Shown: piece by piece, positions 7,971 to 17,721 of the stretch | Layout: each line of letters begins with the position of its first letter | How positions within the stretch are numbered: position 1 is the first letter of the stretch | Origin: Shimia gijangensis | GTDB lineage: Bacteria; Pseudomonadota; Alphaproteobacteria; Rhodobacterales; Rhodobacteraceae | NCBI RefSeq assembly: GCF_900142085.1 | Contig: NZ_FQZQ01000004.1 | Location: forward strand, 62,001-126,000 | Direction of reading: 5' to 3' | DNA length: 64,000 nucleotides | The notes under the pieces: generated by a model | The model's database searches: none | What the model was told of the DNA's origin: nothing | The model's input: the letters and a program-made list of their open reading frames with translations, nothing else | Translations under genes and position numbers: made by a program

Positions 7971-10538
7971 ATGACGGCACCGACCGATAGCCCTGAAAGG
8001 GTTTTGCAACGGCTTGGACGGGTTTTGGCGCTGACGCGTCTGGGCCTTTTGGCCGAATCTGTCACCCGCAGCTTCTGGCCGCTTTGGTCGTTGGTGTTTG
8101 TCACTTTGGCGGCGTTGATGATGGGGGTGCAGGAGACCTTGAGGCTTGAGGCCCTTTGGACTGTGGCCTTGCTCATTCTTGGGGCAACCCTGTGGTTTTT
8201 ATGGCGTGGCTTGCGCCAGCTTCATTGGCCATCCAAACAAGACGCTTTTGAGAGGCTGGATAAGACATTGCCGGGGCGGCCTTTGCAGGCCTTGCAGGAT
8301 CAACAGACAATTGGGACGAATGATGCAGCGTCCAAAGCCGTTTGGCGGGTGCATCAGGCGCGTATGGCGCATCAGGCCGCAGGCGCCCGTGCCCCGGAAC
8401 CGGATCTGAGGGTTGCAAGGCTGGATCCTTTTGGTCTTCGGTATGTCGCGTTTTTGGCTTTGGTTGTGGCAATATTGTTTGGTTCAGTGGCGCGTGTCAG
8501 CAGTGTGACTGATGTGGCCATGGGGGGCGCCGTCGCAGTCACGGGGCCTTCTTGGGAGGGCTGGATTGAGCCCCCTGCCTATACCGGAAAGCCGGCGCTT
8601 TACCTGCTGGACCAGCCAGAAGGGAAACTGACCTTGCCTGAGGGTAGCCGCATTTTGATGCGTCTTTATGGTCAGGTTGGCGCTTTGACGGTGTCCGAGA
8701 CCGTGTCGGGGCGCATTGACGATGTGCCAAGTGCCGCGGAGGCCGAGCAGGATTTCACGGTGATGCAATCGGGCATTCTGGAGATCGCGGGCGACACTGG
8801 GCGTCGATGGGACATTACCATGCAACCGGACGCGGCCCCCAAAGTGTCGGTCGTTGGATCGGCTGAGGTTTCGGGCCGCGGAGAGCTGTCTTTGCCTTTT
8901 GCCGCGTCGGACGACTATGAAGTTACCGGTGGAACAGCGCGAATCACTTTGGATTTGTTGCAGGTGAACCGCCAGTTTGGTCTGGTCGCATTGCCCGAGT
9001 CGGTAGACGTGATTGAGGTGCCTCTTCCCTTGCCAATTTCTGGCGACCGCAGTCAGTTTGAAGAGGCTTTGATTGAAGATTTCTCAAAGCACCCCTGGGC
9101 ACATTTACCGGTAAAGATAACGCTGAGTGTGACGGATGCCAAAGGGCAGGTGGGCGAGGCATTGCCTCTGGCAACCCCGTTACCTGCGCGCAGATTTTTT
9201 GATCCGTTAGCGGCTGCAGTGGTCGAATTGCGCCGCGATCTGTTGTGGTCACGGGAAAATGGCCCAAGGGTAGCGCAATTGCTAAGGGCCGTGTCTTACC
9301 AGCCTGACGAGGACATGTTTCCCGATGAAACGTCTTACCTCAGGATGCGAACAATTTTGCGCCGCCTTGAGAATATGCTGGCGTATGACGGCTTTGGCGA
9401 AACACAGCGTGAGGAGATTTCCGAGGCGATGTGGAAACTGGCGCTGATGCTGGAAGAGGGCGACCTGAGCGGAGCACTTGCTCGAATGGAGCGCGCGCGG
9501 GATCGGCTGGCAGAGGCCATGAAAAATGGGGCCAGCGACGAAGAAATTGCCCAACTGATGCAGGAATTGCGCGACGCAACTCAGGATTACCTGCGTGAAC
9601 TGGCGCGGCGTCAGCCTGAGGATGGTGGCCAGCAAAATCCACAGATTTCAGAAAACACCATGACGCTGGACCAGCAAGACCTGCAGGACATGATGGACCG
9701 TATTCAGGAGTTGATGGAACAGGGTCGTATGGCCGAAGCAATGCAGGCTTTGGATGAATTTCAACGCATGATGGAAAATATGCAGGTCACCCAAGGTCAA
9801 GGAAACGGAGAGCCCAGTCCCGGTGAGCAGTCTATGCAGGACCTGTCAGATACGCTGCGTGAACAACAGGGCCTGTCAGATCAGGCATTTCGAGATTTGC
9901 AGGAACAGTTCAACCCAAATGCCAACAAAGGTCAGTCGCAGGGGAATGAAGGTCAAAGTGGCGGAGAAGGCCGGGGGCAATCGCATGATGGCACCGGACA
10001 GGGCCGTGGCAATGAAGGTCAGGATGGCGAAAGCGGGCAAACCCCCGGTCAGGGTAGCCTTGCAGATCGCCAACAGGCGTTGCGTCAGCAGTTGGAAAAC
10101 CTGCGTGAACAGATGCCGGGCCGAGGCAGCCCGGAAGGCGACGCCGCAGCCGAGGCTTTGGGTCGCGCCGGAGCGGCGATGGATCAGGCCGAGGACTCGT
10201 TGCGTGGTAATGATCTGGCGGATGCAATTGATCAGCAGGCGCGGGCCATGGAAGAGATGCGGGAAGGCATGCGCAATCTCGGTGAAGCGATGGCGCAACA
10301 ACAGCAGGGACAAGGCCAGCAAGGTCGCGAGCAAGCCGGAAAAGGCAATTCCGCTGATCCTTTGGGGCGCAATCAGGGTGCCAGAGGTCCAGCAGGGACG
10401 GACGATGGCCTTTTGCAGGGCGAAGATGTCTACCGCGAAGCGCGACGGCTTTTGGATGAGATTCGCCGCAGAGCGGGCCAGGGGGATCGCACAGAAGAAG
10501 AGCGCGGCTATCTGCAACGCTTGCTCGAGCGGTTCTGA
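7971..10538 (+). CDS. TIGR02302 (DUF4175) family membrane protein
   Basis: An 855-residue protein of the alphaproteobacterial TIGR02302 family. Hydrophobic segments lie near residues 40-82 (two) and 153-175. A beta-rich domain of about 400 residues and helical, Met/Gln/Glu-rich segments (about 470-590) follow. From roughly 595 to 815 the chain is low-complexity Gly/Gln/Asn/Glu (for example GQGRGNEGQDGESGQ). It ends in a short conserved helix (ERGYLQRLLERF). Function unknown; the architecture suggests an envelope protein. It converges on the zinc-ribbon gene with a single base between the stops. Confidence 0.88.
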   Translation: MTAPTDSPERVLQRLGRVLALTRLGLLAESVTRSFWPLWSLVFVTLAALMMGVQETLRLEALWTVALLILGATLWFLWRGLRQLHWPSKQDAFERLDKTLPGRPLQALQDQQTIGTNDAASKAVWRVHQARMAHQAAGARAPEPDLRVARLDPFGLRYVAFLALVVAILFGSVARVSSVTDVAMGGAVAVTGPSWEGWIEPPAYTGKPALYLLDQPEGKLTLPEGSRILMRLYGQVGALTVSETVSGRIDDVPSAAEAEQDFTVMQSGILEIAGDTGRRWDITMQPDAAPKVSVVGSAEVSGRGELSLPFAASDDYEVTGGTARITLDLLQVNRQFGLVALPESVDVIEVPLPLPISGDRSQFEEALIEDFSKHPWAHLPVKITLSVTDAKGQVGEALPLATPLPARRFFDPLAAAVVELRRDLLWSRENGPRVAQLLRAVSYQPDEDMFPDETSYLRMRTILRRLENMLAYDGFGETQREEISEAMWKLALMLEEGDLSGALARMERARDRLAEAMKNGASDEEIAQLMQELRDATQDYLRELARRQPEDGGQQNPQISENTMTLDQQDLQDMMDRIQELMEQGRMAEAMQALDEFQRMMENMQVTQGQGNGEPSPGEQSMQDLSDTLREQQGLSDQAFRDLQEQFNPNANKGQSQGNEGQSGGEGRGQSHDGTGQGRGNEGQDGESGQTPGQGSLADRQQALRQQLENLREQMPGRGSPEGDAAAEALGRAGAAMDQAEDSLRGNDLADAIDQQARAMEEMREGMRNLGEAMAQQQQGQGQQGREQAGKGNSADPLGRNQGARGPAGTDDGLLQGEDVYREARRLLDEIRRRAGQGDRTEEERGYLQRLLERF

Positions 10539-10539
10539 C

Positions 10540-11802
10540 CTAGTCTACGTTAGTGCCTGAGGCTTCTGCTTTGGTGTTCAACCACAGCATGCCGCCGGTC
10601 ACAAGCGTGTCCAGCCAAACCCGCGCACCATTGGTTTTCTCCATGAAAACAGTCAGCGCAGGTTCAGTTGCCGGATAGGCTTTGGCAATTTCGCGGTTGT
10701 AGGAATAGGCCAACAGCATCAACGCCGCCACCACCAGCATGACCAGAATGCCAAGTCTGAATCCGTTGCGGCGGCGGGCCTTGGTTGGCACAACGCCAGC
10801 CGTGCCGACGCTTGCGTTGCGGTCATCTGTGGATCGCAAAGTCGAATTGATTTCTTCGATATCCGGCAAGAGCTCACGGCGCGATTGATGCGCGGCTGGG
10901 TCCAGCTCAGGCACAGATTTGGGCTCAGAGTCTGTCAGGCCACGAATGCGCAGCATGCGGTTGCGCGCCTCAGCTGCCCGTTGGTCACCGTCGTCAAGCC
11001 GGTCATCAAGGCCAAGTTCTTGCTGCATCTCCAGCGATTCTTTGACATCGGCCTCGCGGGCTTGAGTTTCGAATTCGGCCTCTTGGCGCAGAACGTCCGC
11101 AATCGCTGGATCGATGGCACGAGGTGCGGGCCGTTCGCCATCTGCAGTGTCTTCGTCCACTGTATCGTGGTCGGTGTCCTGTTCGGTCTCTGGTTCCGCT
11201 TCGTGGTCGAAAGGTTCGGCGCTGCTGTCTTCTAGTGACTGAGAGAACTCTGGTTCTGCAGAGTCGTCAGACTCTTCTGTGTCGTCTGCAAAAGACCACT
11301 CGGCGGCGTTGTCGGCTGCGACATCTTCCCAGTCCGGTTCGCCGTCTTCGTCGGTTTCTTCCGAGACGTCATCGTCGCTGTCATCGTCACTGTCATGGCC
11401 TTCGTCCCTGTCTTGGGGCTCTGGCTCAGAAGGCGCGTCGCCGAATTCGTCTTCGTCTTCGGTGTTTTCAAAATCGTCTTCTTGCGGCGCATCCTCTTCT
11501 TGGAGTGCGCTGTCGTCTTCAAACGACATCTCAGGAGGTTGAACTTCGTCTCCCTGGACTTTGTTTGCAGGATCTTCAGCCGCGTCCCGGGCGACGATCT
11601 CTTCTTGTTCGGTGCCCTCGGGTGACCACCCAAGATCAGGAACCGAGCCGCTGATTTCTTCGGCAAGCTCGATATCTTCGTCTGGATGAATCTGAAACCA
11701 GGTATGTCCACAATTTGAGCACTGCACATCGCGCCCGGACGTTGGAATCACTTCCAAAGGGACTTCGTATTGTGCACCGCAATTCGGGCAGCTCAGCCGC
11801 AT
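10540..11802 (-). CDS. Zinc-ribbon membrane protein with long acidic linker
   Basis: A 420-residue protein with three parts. Residues 1-35 form an MJ0042-type zinc ribbon (Cys5-x2-Cys8 ... Cys28-x2-Cys31). About residues 45-330 are strongly acidic and low-complexity (Asp/Glu/Ser, e.g. DDDSDDDVSEETDEDGEPD). One membrane segment follows near residues 345-365 (LGILVMLVVAALMLLAYSY), then a C-terminal domain of about 50 residues. The start at 11802 is fixed by the ribbon; an open frame runs on upstream. It is divergent from ftsE, an arrangement I associate with this order. Role unknown; it may link a cytoplasmic zinc ribbon to an envelope domain. Confidence 0.85.
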   Translation of the reverse strand: MRLSCPNCGAQYEVPLEVIPTSGRDVQCSNCGHTWFQIHPDEDIELAEEISGSVPDLGWSPEGTEQEEIVARDAAEDPANKVQGDEVQPPEMSFEDDSALQEEDAPQEDDFENTEDEDEFGDAPSEPEPQDRDEGHDSDDDSDDDVSEETDEDGEPDWEDVAADNAAEWSFADDTEESDDSAEPEFSQSLEDSSAEPFDHEAEPETEQDTDHDTVDEDTADGERPAPRAIDPAIADVLRQEAEFETQAREADVKESLEMQQELGLDDRLDDGDQRAAEARNRMLRIRGLTDSEPKSVPELDPAAHQSRRELLPDIEEINSTLRSTDDRNASVGTAGVVPTKARRRNGFRLGILVMLVVAALMLLAYSYNREIAKAYPATEPALTVFMEKTNGARVWLDTLVTGGMLWLNTKAEASGTNVD

Positions 11803-11954
11803 GATGTTCCCCTGATTATCCCCTGATCCACCATTATGTGACCAACCATATGGCGTAACTTTGCGCAGTGAAAGATAAAAGCCGCGCTGCGATGGATTGA
11901 AACCGGGCCGATGCTCAGGCACAACAGGGCTGGAATTAGTATGGGGCAGGGCCT

Positions 11955-12632
11955 TTGATTGAATTGGAAAACATGGCTTATGGCTATGGCGGCGCGGAAC
12001 TTTTAAGCGACATTTCCCTGAAATTGTCTCCGGGATCGTTCCATTTTCTGACTGGACCTTCCGGATCAGGCAAAACCACCTTTCTGAAACTCTGTTACGG
12101 TGCGTTAACGGCAACCTCAGGCGAGGTGCGCCTGTTTGGGCAAGATGTGCGGACGATGAACCGGGACGATCATGCTTTGACGCGCCGCCGGATCGGTGTG
12201 GTGCATCAGGATTGCCAGTTTTTGGATCACTTGCCGATTGCAGACAACATCATGCTACCGCTGAATGTGTCTGGCCGTGATGATCTTGAGGATGTGGCCA
12301 ACCTCAAAGAGTTGATGGGCTGGGTTGGATTGGGCAAACGCGGCGACGCCTATCCTCCAACACTTTCGGGCGGCGAACGCCAACGGGCGGCGCTGGCGCG
12401 GGCGGTGATCATGTCGCCGGATGTGGTGCTGGCAGATGAGCCGACCGGCAACGTCGATTGGGAAATGTCCCAACGTCTGTTGCAATTGCTGATCGAGCTG
12501 AACCGGATGGGTAAAACCATCATGATTGCCACGCATGATATGAACCTGATCCGGGCCGCCAAGAACAACGTGCAAGCCCGCGTGTTGCGCATTGCCAATC
12601 GCAAATTGCAACTGGCGGGGGCGGATCTATGA
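11955..12632 (+). CDS. ftsE: Cell division ATP-binding protein FtsE
   Basis: The ATPase of the FtsEX complex, which couples cytoplasmic ATP hydrolysis to septal peptidoglycan hydrolysis. The 225-residue product has Walker A GPSGSGKTT, signature LSGGERQR and Walker B VVLADEPTG. The start is the TTG at 11955, giving the family N-terminus MIELENMAYGYGG; the ATG 18 bases later would lose the first strand. It overlaps ftsX by ATGA. Alphaproteobacterial FtsE proteins match this length. Confidence 0.95.
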   Translation: MIELENMAYGYGGAELLSDISLKLSPGSFHFLTGPSGSGKTTFLKLCYGALTATSGEVRLFGQDVRTMNRDDHALTRRRIGVVHQDCQFLDHLPIADNIMLPLNVSGRDDLEDVANLKELMGWVGLGKRGDAYPPTLSGGERQRAALARAVIMSPDVVLADEPTGNVDWEMSQRLLQLLIELNRMGKTIMIATHDMNLIRAAKNNVQARVLRIANRKLQLAGADL

Positions 12633-13534
12633 GCAAGGTTGTGGACCATCTGAAGGGGGTATTTTCTGGCGACGCACAAGCCGACCGGGTTGTCCCGCCA
12701 TCGGGTTTTACGGCGCGGCTGACCAGCTTTGCCGCCGCGACCATGGCGTTTCTGACCGTATTCGCGCTGGCGTTGTCGATGGCATCCGGACGCCTTGCCA
12801 TGAAATGGGGAGACGAGCTGACGCATAGTTCGACGCTTCGGATTTCCGCGCCTGCGGGCCAGATGGCAGACCAGACAGCTGCCGCCTTGAGATTGCTGGA
12901 AACCACGCCGGGTGTTGCAACCGCACGCGCCCTGACAAGTGATGAACAACGCGCTCTGCTTGAGCCCTGGTTCGGTCCTGACTTGCCGATTGATGCGCTG
13001 CCTGTGCCGCAGTTGATCGAGATTCAGGAAACGGATGAAGGATATGATGCGGCAGGCTTGCGGTTGCGCCTGCAGGCCGAAGTGCCGGGCGCCGTGCTGG
13101 ACGATCACACCCGTTGGCGCAAACCTTTGCAGCAAGCTGCGGGTCGGTTGAGAATGCTGGGTTGGGTGTCGATCCTGTTGATTGGGGCCACCACTGCCAC
13201 CATGATCACTCTGGCCGCCAATGCAGCTTTGGCGGCAAATGCGCAGGTGATCTCGGTTTTGCGGCTGGTCGGCGCACGGGATGATTACATCGCTCAGGCT
13301 TTTGTGCGCCGCTTTACGCTTCGGGCTCTGGCAGGGGCCGCGATCGGGACCGCAGCTGGGCTTATTGCTGTCATGATATTGCCTGCAGCCCAAGAAAAAG
13401 GTGGTTTTCTGACCGGTTTGGGCTTTCAGGGAATGGGGTGGTTCTGGCCACTGCTGATCCCGCCACTGGCCGCAATTGTTGCATTTTTTGCCACCAGAGC
13501 CGCCGCCCGGCGCGCCCTCTCGGAGTTGACCTAA
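12629..13534 (+). CDS. ftsX: Cell division permease-like protein FtsX
   Basis: Membrane partner of FtsE. The 301-residue product has four predicted membrane segments (about residues 30-50, 172-197, 228-250 and 270-292) and a periplasmic domain between the first two, the FtsX topology. The VLRLVGARDDYI segment before the third helix is the conserved FtsX/MacB-type loop that contacts the ATPase. It starts in the ftsE stop (ATGA) and its stop overlaps the next start (TAATG), so three genes are translationally chained. Confidence 0.93.
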   Translation: MSKVVDHLKGVFSGDAQADRVVPPSGFTARLTSFAAATMAFLTVFALALSMASGRLAMKWGDELTHSSTLRISAPAGQMADQTAAALRLLETTPGVATARALTSDEQRALLEPWFGPDLPIDALPVPQLIEIQETDEGYDAAGLRLRLQAEVPGAVLDDHTRWRKPLQQAAGRLRMLGWVSILLIGATTATMITLAANAALAANAQVISVLRLVGARDDYIAQAFVRRFTLRALAGAAIGTAAGLIAVMILPAAQEKGGFLTGLGFQGMGWFWPLLIPPLAAIVAFFATRAAARRALSELT

Positions 13535-14274
13535 TGGGATACGCGTTTCAATGGCTGCGGTCGTTGCTGTTTGTGGGGCAAATCTATCTGATGATGCCCA
13601 TCATTGGTCTGGCGTTCGCACCGTGGGCCATGTTCAGCAAATATGGCGCGCGCCTGTGTTGTAAAACCTATTCGCGCTGGGTGTTCTTCACCGCGCGTTG
13701 GATGGTCGGCATTCGCGTGGAAGTGCGTGGCACCCCACCATCTGGAGAAGCGCTGATTGCGGCCAAACATCAGTCGTTCCTTGATATCATGATGATTTTT
13801 ACCGCTCTGCCGACGGCGAAATTCATTATGAAAAAGGAAATCCTGAACACGCCTGTGATTGGCCAATATGCGCGGCTTTTGGATTGTGTTGCGGTGGACC
13901 GCGGCAAACGCGGCGCCGCCATCGACAAAATGGTCAATGACGTCAAAAACGGTGATCAGGAAGCAGGCCAGCTGATTATCTATTCCCAAGGCACCCGGGT
14001 CGCCCCCGGCGCCAAGCGTGATTACAAAATTGGCACTGGAGTGCTGTACGAACAGTTGAATCAGACCTGTGTGCCTGTGGCTGTAAATGTTGGTGTGCTG
14101 TGGCCTCGCAAAGGCATTATTCGGAACCCCGGAGTGGCCGTTGTAGAATTTCTGGAGCCAATTGCTGCTGGTTTGCCGCGTGAAGAATTTATGGCCACTC
14201 TGGAATCTCGTGTTGAAGCACGGTCAGACGAATTGATGCGCGAAGCGGGGTTCGATCCTGATGCGGTGGATTGA
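13534..14274 (+). CDS. 1-acyl-sn-glycerol-3-phosphate acyltransferase family protein
   Basis: A PlsC-type acyltransferase of 246 residues that transfers an acyl chain to a lysophospholipid in the inner membrane. The catalytic HX4D motif is His79-QSFL-Asp84; YSQGTRVAP is the variant of the FPEGTR substrate motif, with FP replaced by YS and E by Q. An N-terminal hydrophobic segment (about 8-32) anchors it. The start at 13534 overlaps the ftsX stop. Whether it is the main PlsC cannot be told; a second, larger acyltransferase lies at 46627. Confidence 0.9.
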   Translation: MGYAFQWLRSLLFVGQIYLMMPIIGLAFAPWAMFSKYGARLCCKTYSRWVFFTARWMVGIRVEVRGTPPSGEALIAAKHQSFLDIMMIFTALPTAKFIMKKEILNTPVIGQYARLLDCVAVDRGKRGAAIDKMVNDVKNGDQEAGQLIIYSQGTRVAPGAKRDYKIGTGVLYEQLNQTCVPVAVNVGVLWPRKGIIRNPGVAVVEFLEPIAAGLPREEFMATLESRVEARSDELMREAGFDPDAVD

Positions 14275-14866
14275 AGAAATCACGGAATTGGAGAACCTGT
14301 ATGGCAAGCCCGGCGCGGCGGCTGTGCGAAAAGTGTCCGGCCAGCTGACACCAGAATACCGCAAATGGATCATGGCTTCGCGGTTCTGCGTGGTCTCAAC
14401 CGTGGGGCCGAATGGCACGGATGGCAACCCACGCGGCGATGACGGGCCGGTGGTGCTGGAGCTGGACGACCAAACGCTGGCCATGCCTGACTGGCGTGGC
14501 AACAACCGCATGGACACAATCCGCAATATCGTCGAGGACGGGCGGATTTCGCTGATGTTCATGGTGCCGGGATCGAACACGATCGTGCGGGTGAATGGAT
14601 ATGCACGGATGACCGTCGATGATGACCTGCGCGCCCGGTTCGAGTTCAAGGGACGCCAGCCGCGCTCGGTCATCGTGATCCGGATTGGCGAGGTCTATAC
14701 ACAATGTGCCCGGGCCCCGATGCGGGCGCGGCTCTGGACCAGCGGCGATGAGAGCGAAGGACTGCCGACAGCGGGCGAGATTCTGGCCGAGATGACCGAT
14801 GGGGCTGAGGGCGGCAATTCTTATGATGACGGCTGGCTGGAACGCGCGAAGAAGACGTTGTGGTGA
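14261..14866 (+). CDS. Pyridoxamine 5'-phosphate oxidase-family FMN protein
   Basis: A 201-residue split-barrel flavoprotein of the PPOX family (MSMEG_1061-like). The segment RFCVVSTVGPNGTDGNPRGD and the later DWRGNNRMDT match the FMN-binding region of this subfamily. Members bind FMN or F420 and reduce varied substrates; the substrate here is unknown. The start overlaps the acyltransferase stop by 14 bases, making it the fourth gene of the ftsE-ftsX-plsC-like chain. Confidence 0.85.
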   Translation: MRWIEEITELENLYGKPGAAAVRKVSGQLTPEYRKWIMASRFCVVSTVGPNGTDGNPRGDDGPVVLELDDQTLAMPDWRGNNRMDTIRNIVEDGRISLMFMVPGSNTIVRVNGYARMTVDDDLRARFEFKGRQPRSVIVIRIGEVYTQCARAPMRARLWTSGDESEGLPTAGEILAEMTDGAEGGNSYDDGWLERAKKTLW

Positions 14867-14882
14867 TCCGGAAAACGCTGAT

Positions 14883-15785
14883 CTATTCAGTAGTCTGCCG
14901 CAGGTTTTCGGACAAATGTTCAATGAAAGAACGCACTTTTGCGGGCATGTAACTGCGATGAACGAACACGGCAAAAATCGATTGCGGCATTGTTTCATAG
15001 TCCGGCAGCACTCGTACCAACCGGCCGTCGGTCAGCATGTCTTCGACCAGATAATCGGCGATCAATCCGATGACTCTTCCGGACAGGATGGCGTTTCTGG
15101 CCGCATTGGGCGAGTTGACCACAAAGGCATCCGGTAAAGTGAATTCGAATGTCTCTCCGGCGTGAGACAGGGTGTTCACCCGCCCCCAGTTGCCACTGAT
15201 TTGTTTGACCAGTCGGTGATTGGCCAGATCGTCGATATCCGCAGGATCCCCGTGGATTTCGATATATCCCGGGGTGGCGACGAACATCAGCTTTTGCGAA
15301 AATATTTTCCGGGCCTTTAGCCCGGATGAGACCAACCCGTCGTCGCCCCCTATGCGTATCGCCAGGTCAAAATGCTCTTGAACCAGGTCGACGGTGCGGT
15401 TGGAGATTTCCAGATCAACTTCGACCCCTGGATACTTGGCGAGAAACCCCGGAACAACCGGTGCAATTCTTTCCTGGCCAAATGCCACCACACTGCTGAT
15501 CCGAAGTCGCCCTCGCGGATGGTGTTGTCTCTGGCGCAACTCGTCACTGACCGTGTCCAGCTCGTCAAGCAGAGCGACGCCACGCAGCAGAAAAATCTCG
15601 CCCTCTTCTGTCAGCCCCACTTTCCTGGTGGACCGCTGAAAAAGACGCACGCCGAGATCGCTCTCCAGCTCAGAAATCAGGCGGCTCACCGAAGGCGGAG
15701 ATGAGTTGAGAGCACGGGCTGCCGCCGCAAAGCCACCCGTTTCGACAACGGATTTGAACACCCGGATTGCCTGAAGTTTGTCCAT
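14883..15785 (-). CDS. LysR-family transcriptional regulator
   Basis: A 300-residue LysR regulator: winged HTH at the N-terminus (FKSVVETGGFAAAARALN, SPPSVSRLISELE) and a periplasmic-binding-protein-like effector domain. It starts at the ATG at 15785, giving the usual MDKLQAIRVF; an in-frame TTG at 15821 lies inside the putative operator. It is divergent from a small basic protein with a LysR-type dyad between them, so self-regulation is likely. The effector is unknown. Confidence 0.92.
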   Translation of the reverse strand: MDKLQAIRVFKSVVETGGFAAAARALNSSPPSVSRLISELESDLGVRLFQRSTRKVGLTEEGEIFLLRGVALLDELDTVSDELRQRQHHPRGRLRISSVVAFGQERIAPVVPGFLAKYPGVEVDLEISNRTVDLVQEHFDLAIRIGGDDGLVSSGLKARKIFSQKLMFVATPGYIEIHGDPADIDDLANHRLVKQISGNWGRVNTLSHAGETFEFTLPDAFVVNSPNAARNAILSGRVIGLIADYLVEDMLTDGRLVRVLPDYETMPQSIFAVFVHRSYMPAKVRSFIEHLSENLRQTTE

Positions 15786-15810
15786 CTCGATTGATCCGGT
15801 TTTTGGAATG

Positions 15811-15827
15811 GTATCGTTCAATGATAC
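15811..15827. promoter_or_regulatory. LysR-type dyad (GTATC-N7-GATAC)
   Basis: GTATC at 15811-15815 and GATAC at 15823-15827 form an inverted repeat containing a T-N11-A core, the usual LysR box form. It lies 26 bases upstream of the LysR start and 67 bases before the divergent small gene, fitting autoregulation and control of the divergent gene. Confidence 0.5.
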
Positions 15828-15893
15828 AATATTCTGCCAAAATCCAAAATCCGTAAGCTGGTTCCACAGAGTAACGCAAACCCGGAGACAGTC

Positions 15894-16154
15894 ATGTACG
15901 GAGAATATCAGTCACAATTGCTTGCACAGAATACAATGCAAAACGATCTGCCCGGCGGAGTCGCGCCGCAGCGGCACGAGCTTACAAAACAGCGGTATCG
16001 TGAGAAAAAAGCCGAGCGTTTGGAAATGGAAAAAGACGCGCGCCGGTGGCGTGTACTTCAGGCGCTGGCGCCTCTGAAAAAATCTGCCCGAGGTATCACG
16101 GCTCGTCTCGGCAAGATTGCAGTTCGGACAGGCGCAAATGCCGTCAGCCGTTGA
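15894..16154 (+). CDS. Small basic protein of unknown function
   Basis: An 86-residue, strongly basic protein rich in Lys/Arg (ELTKQRYREKKAERLEMEKD in a probable helix). GGAGAC stands before its ATG. No membrane segment, signal or known domain is seen. It is divergent from the LysR gene and ends just before a strong terminator hairpin. Possibly nucleic-acid-binding by charge, but that is only inference. Confidence 0.6.
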   Translation: MYGEYQSQLLAQNTMQNDLPGGVAPQRHELTKQRYREKKAERLEMEKDARRWRVLQALAPLKKSARGITARLGKIAVRTGANAVSR

Positions 16155-16171
16155 GACATACCGCAATTTAC

Positions 16172-16200
16172 AAAGGGGCACCCGTGCGAGGTGCCCCTTT
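16172..16200. terminator. Bidirectional terminator between small basic gene and lpdA
   Basis: AAAGGGGCACC (16172-16182) and GGTGCCCCTTT (16190-16200) form a perfect 11-bp stem with a 7-base loop. It ends in T (or A on the other strand), so it can serve both the plus-strand small gene and the minus-strand TCA operon whose last gene, lpdA, stops at 16209. Confidence 0.85.
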
Positions 16201-16208
16201 ATGGTAGG

Positions 16209-17609
16209 TCAGCTGTGGATCGCGCCGTCGCCACAGGCAAGCGCGGCTTCTCGCACCGCTTCCGAATAGGTCGGGTGGGCGTGACAGGTGAGCGCAATGT
16301 CCTGCGCTGAGGCACCAAATTCCATGGCCACACAAAGCTCGTGGATCATGTCGCCCGCTGCCGGGCCGATGATTGCAGCCCCCAGAACGCGGTCCGTTTC
16401 CTTGTCGGTGATGATCTTCACAAATCCACCTTCGGCCTGATGCACGGCTTTGGCGCGGGCGTTGCCCATGAACATGAACTTGCCGATCTTCAGCTTGCGG
16501 CCTTCGGCCTTGAGGGCGGCTTCGGTTTGACCCACGGTGGCGACCTCGGGCGTGGTATAGACCACGCCGGGAATCACGCCGTAGTTCACGTGGCCATGTT
16601 TGCCCGCGATCACTTCGGCGACGGCCATGCCTTCGTCTTCGGCTTTGTGGGCCAGCATCGGGCCTTCGATCACGTCGCCGATGGCAAAAATGCCGGGGAT
16701 GTTGGTGCGCCATTGGTCATCCGTGGCGATCTGGCCGCGTTCGGTCATTTTGATGCCAGCGGCATCAAGGCCAAGGCCCTCGGAGTATGGCTTGCGGCCA
16801 GTGGCGACGAGCACGACGTCGGCGTCGATTACCTGCTCATCGTCCGGGGCTTTTTTAGTGGCGTATTTGACTTTGGCCTTGGTTTTTGTGGCGTCCACGC
16901 CGGACACGGCCGCGCCCATTACAAAGGTGAGGCCCTGCTTTTCAAGGATGCGTTTAAAGCCGCGCTGCACGTCAGCGTCCATGCCGGGGCAGACGGCGTC
17001 CATGTACTCGACCACGGTCACTTCGGACCCCAGTCGCGCATACACCGAGCCGAGTTCCAGACCAATGACGCCAGCGCCGATCACGACCATTTTCTTGGGC
17101 ACTTTGGGCAGGTCCAGTGCGCCGGTGGAGTCCACGACGACACCCTGGGCGTTGTCGACCTCAACACCCGGAAGCGAGGAGGGCACCGAGCCCGAGGCGA
17201 TCACGATGTTTTTGGTGTCATAGGTGGTGTCGCCGACCTTGACTTTGCCGGGTGCTTCGATGCTGCCGTAGCCTTTGATCCACGTGACTTTGTTCTTTTT
17301 GAACAGAAACTCGATGCCGCCTGTGTTCTGACCGATGACGTCATCCTTGTAGGATTTCATCTGCTTCCAGTCGACCGAAGGGCTTTTGCCCTTGAGACCC
17401 ATGTCAGCAAAGTTGTGCTCGGCCTCGTGCAACATATGGCTGGCATGCAGCAGGGCCTTGGAGGGGATACAACCCACGTTCAGGCAGGTGCCGCCAAGGG
17501 TTTCGCGACCCTCAACTACTGCGGTTTTGAGGCCCAGCTGGGCGCAGCGAATGGCCGACACATAGCCGCCGGGGCCTGCGCCGATGATGATGACGTCATA
17601 TTGGGACAT
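16209..17609 (-). CDS. lpdA: Dihydrolipoyl dehydrogenase (E3)
   Basis: The FAD-dependent E3 subunit that re-oxidises dihydrolipoamide of the 2-oxoglutarate dehydrogenase complex, passing electrons to NAD. The 466-residue product shows the FAD motif GAGPGG (10-15), the redox disulfide Cys42/Cys47 in [13 protein letters not shown], the NAD motif [13 protein letters not shown], and the catalytic His445/Glu450 pair in HAHPTYSE. It is the last gene of the minus-strand TCA block, separated from sucB by an unrelated gene. About 110 bases before it may hold a separate promoter. Confidence 0.97.
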   Translation of the reverse strand: MSQYDVIIIGAGPGGYVSAIRCAQLGLKTAVVEGRETLGGTCLNVGCIPSKALLHASHMLHEAEHNFADMGLKGKSPSVDWKQMKSYKDDVIGQNTGGIEFLFKKNKVTWIKGYGSIEAPGKVKVGDTTYDTKNIVIASGSVPSSLPGVEVDNAQGVVVDSTGALDLPKVPKKMVVIGAGVIGLELGSVYARLGSEVTVVEYMDAVCPGMDADVQRGFKRILEKQGLTFVMGAAVSGVDATKTKAKVKYATKKAPDDEQVIDADVVLVATGRKPYSEGLGLDAAGIKMTERGQIATDDQWRTNIPGIFAIGDVIEGPMLAHKAEDEGMAVAEVIAGKHGHVNYGVIPGVVYTTPEVATVGQTEAALKAEGRKLKIGKFMFMGNARAKAVHQAEGGFVKIITDKETDRVLGAAIIGPAAGDMIHELCVAMEFGASAQDIALTCHAHPTYSEAVREAALACGDGAIHS

Positions 17610-17721
17610 GGGTCAGGTTCCTTTGTTTTTCGACGTTGGTGTGCGTCGGTATTGGGTCGGTGCTTGTTCAAGCGTCTAGATACAAGTCTGGCTCGGATTC
17701 TTTGGACGAAACTGACAGAGT

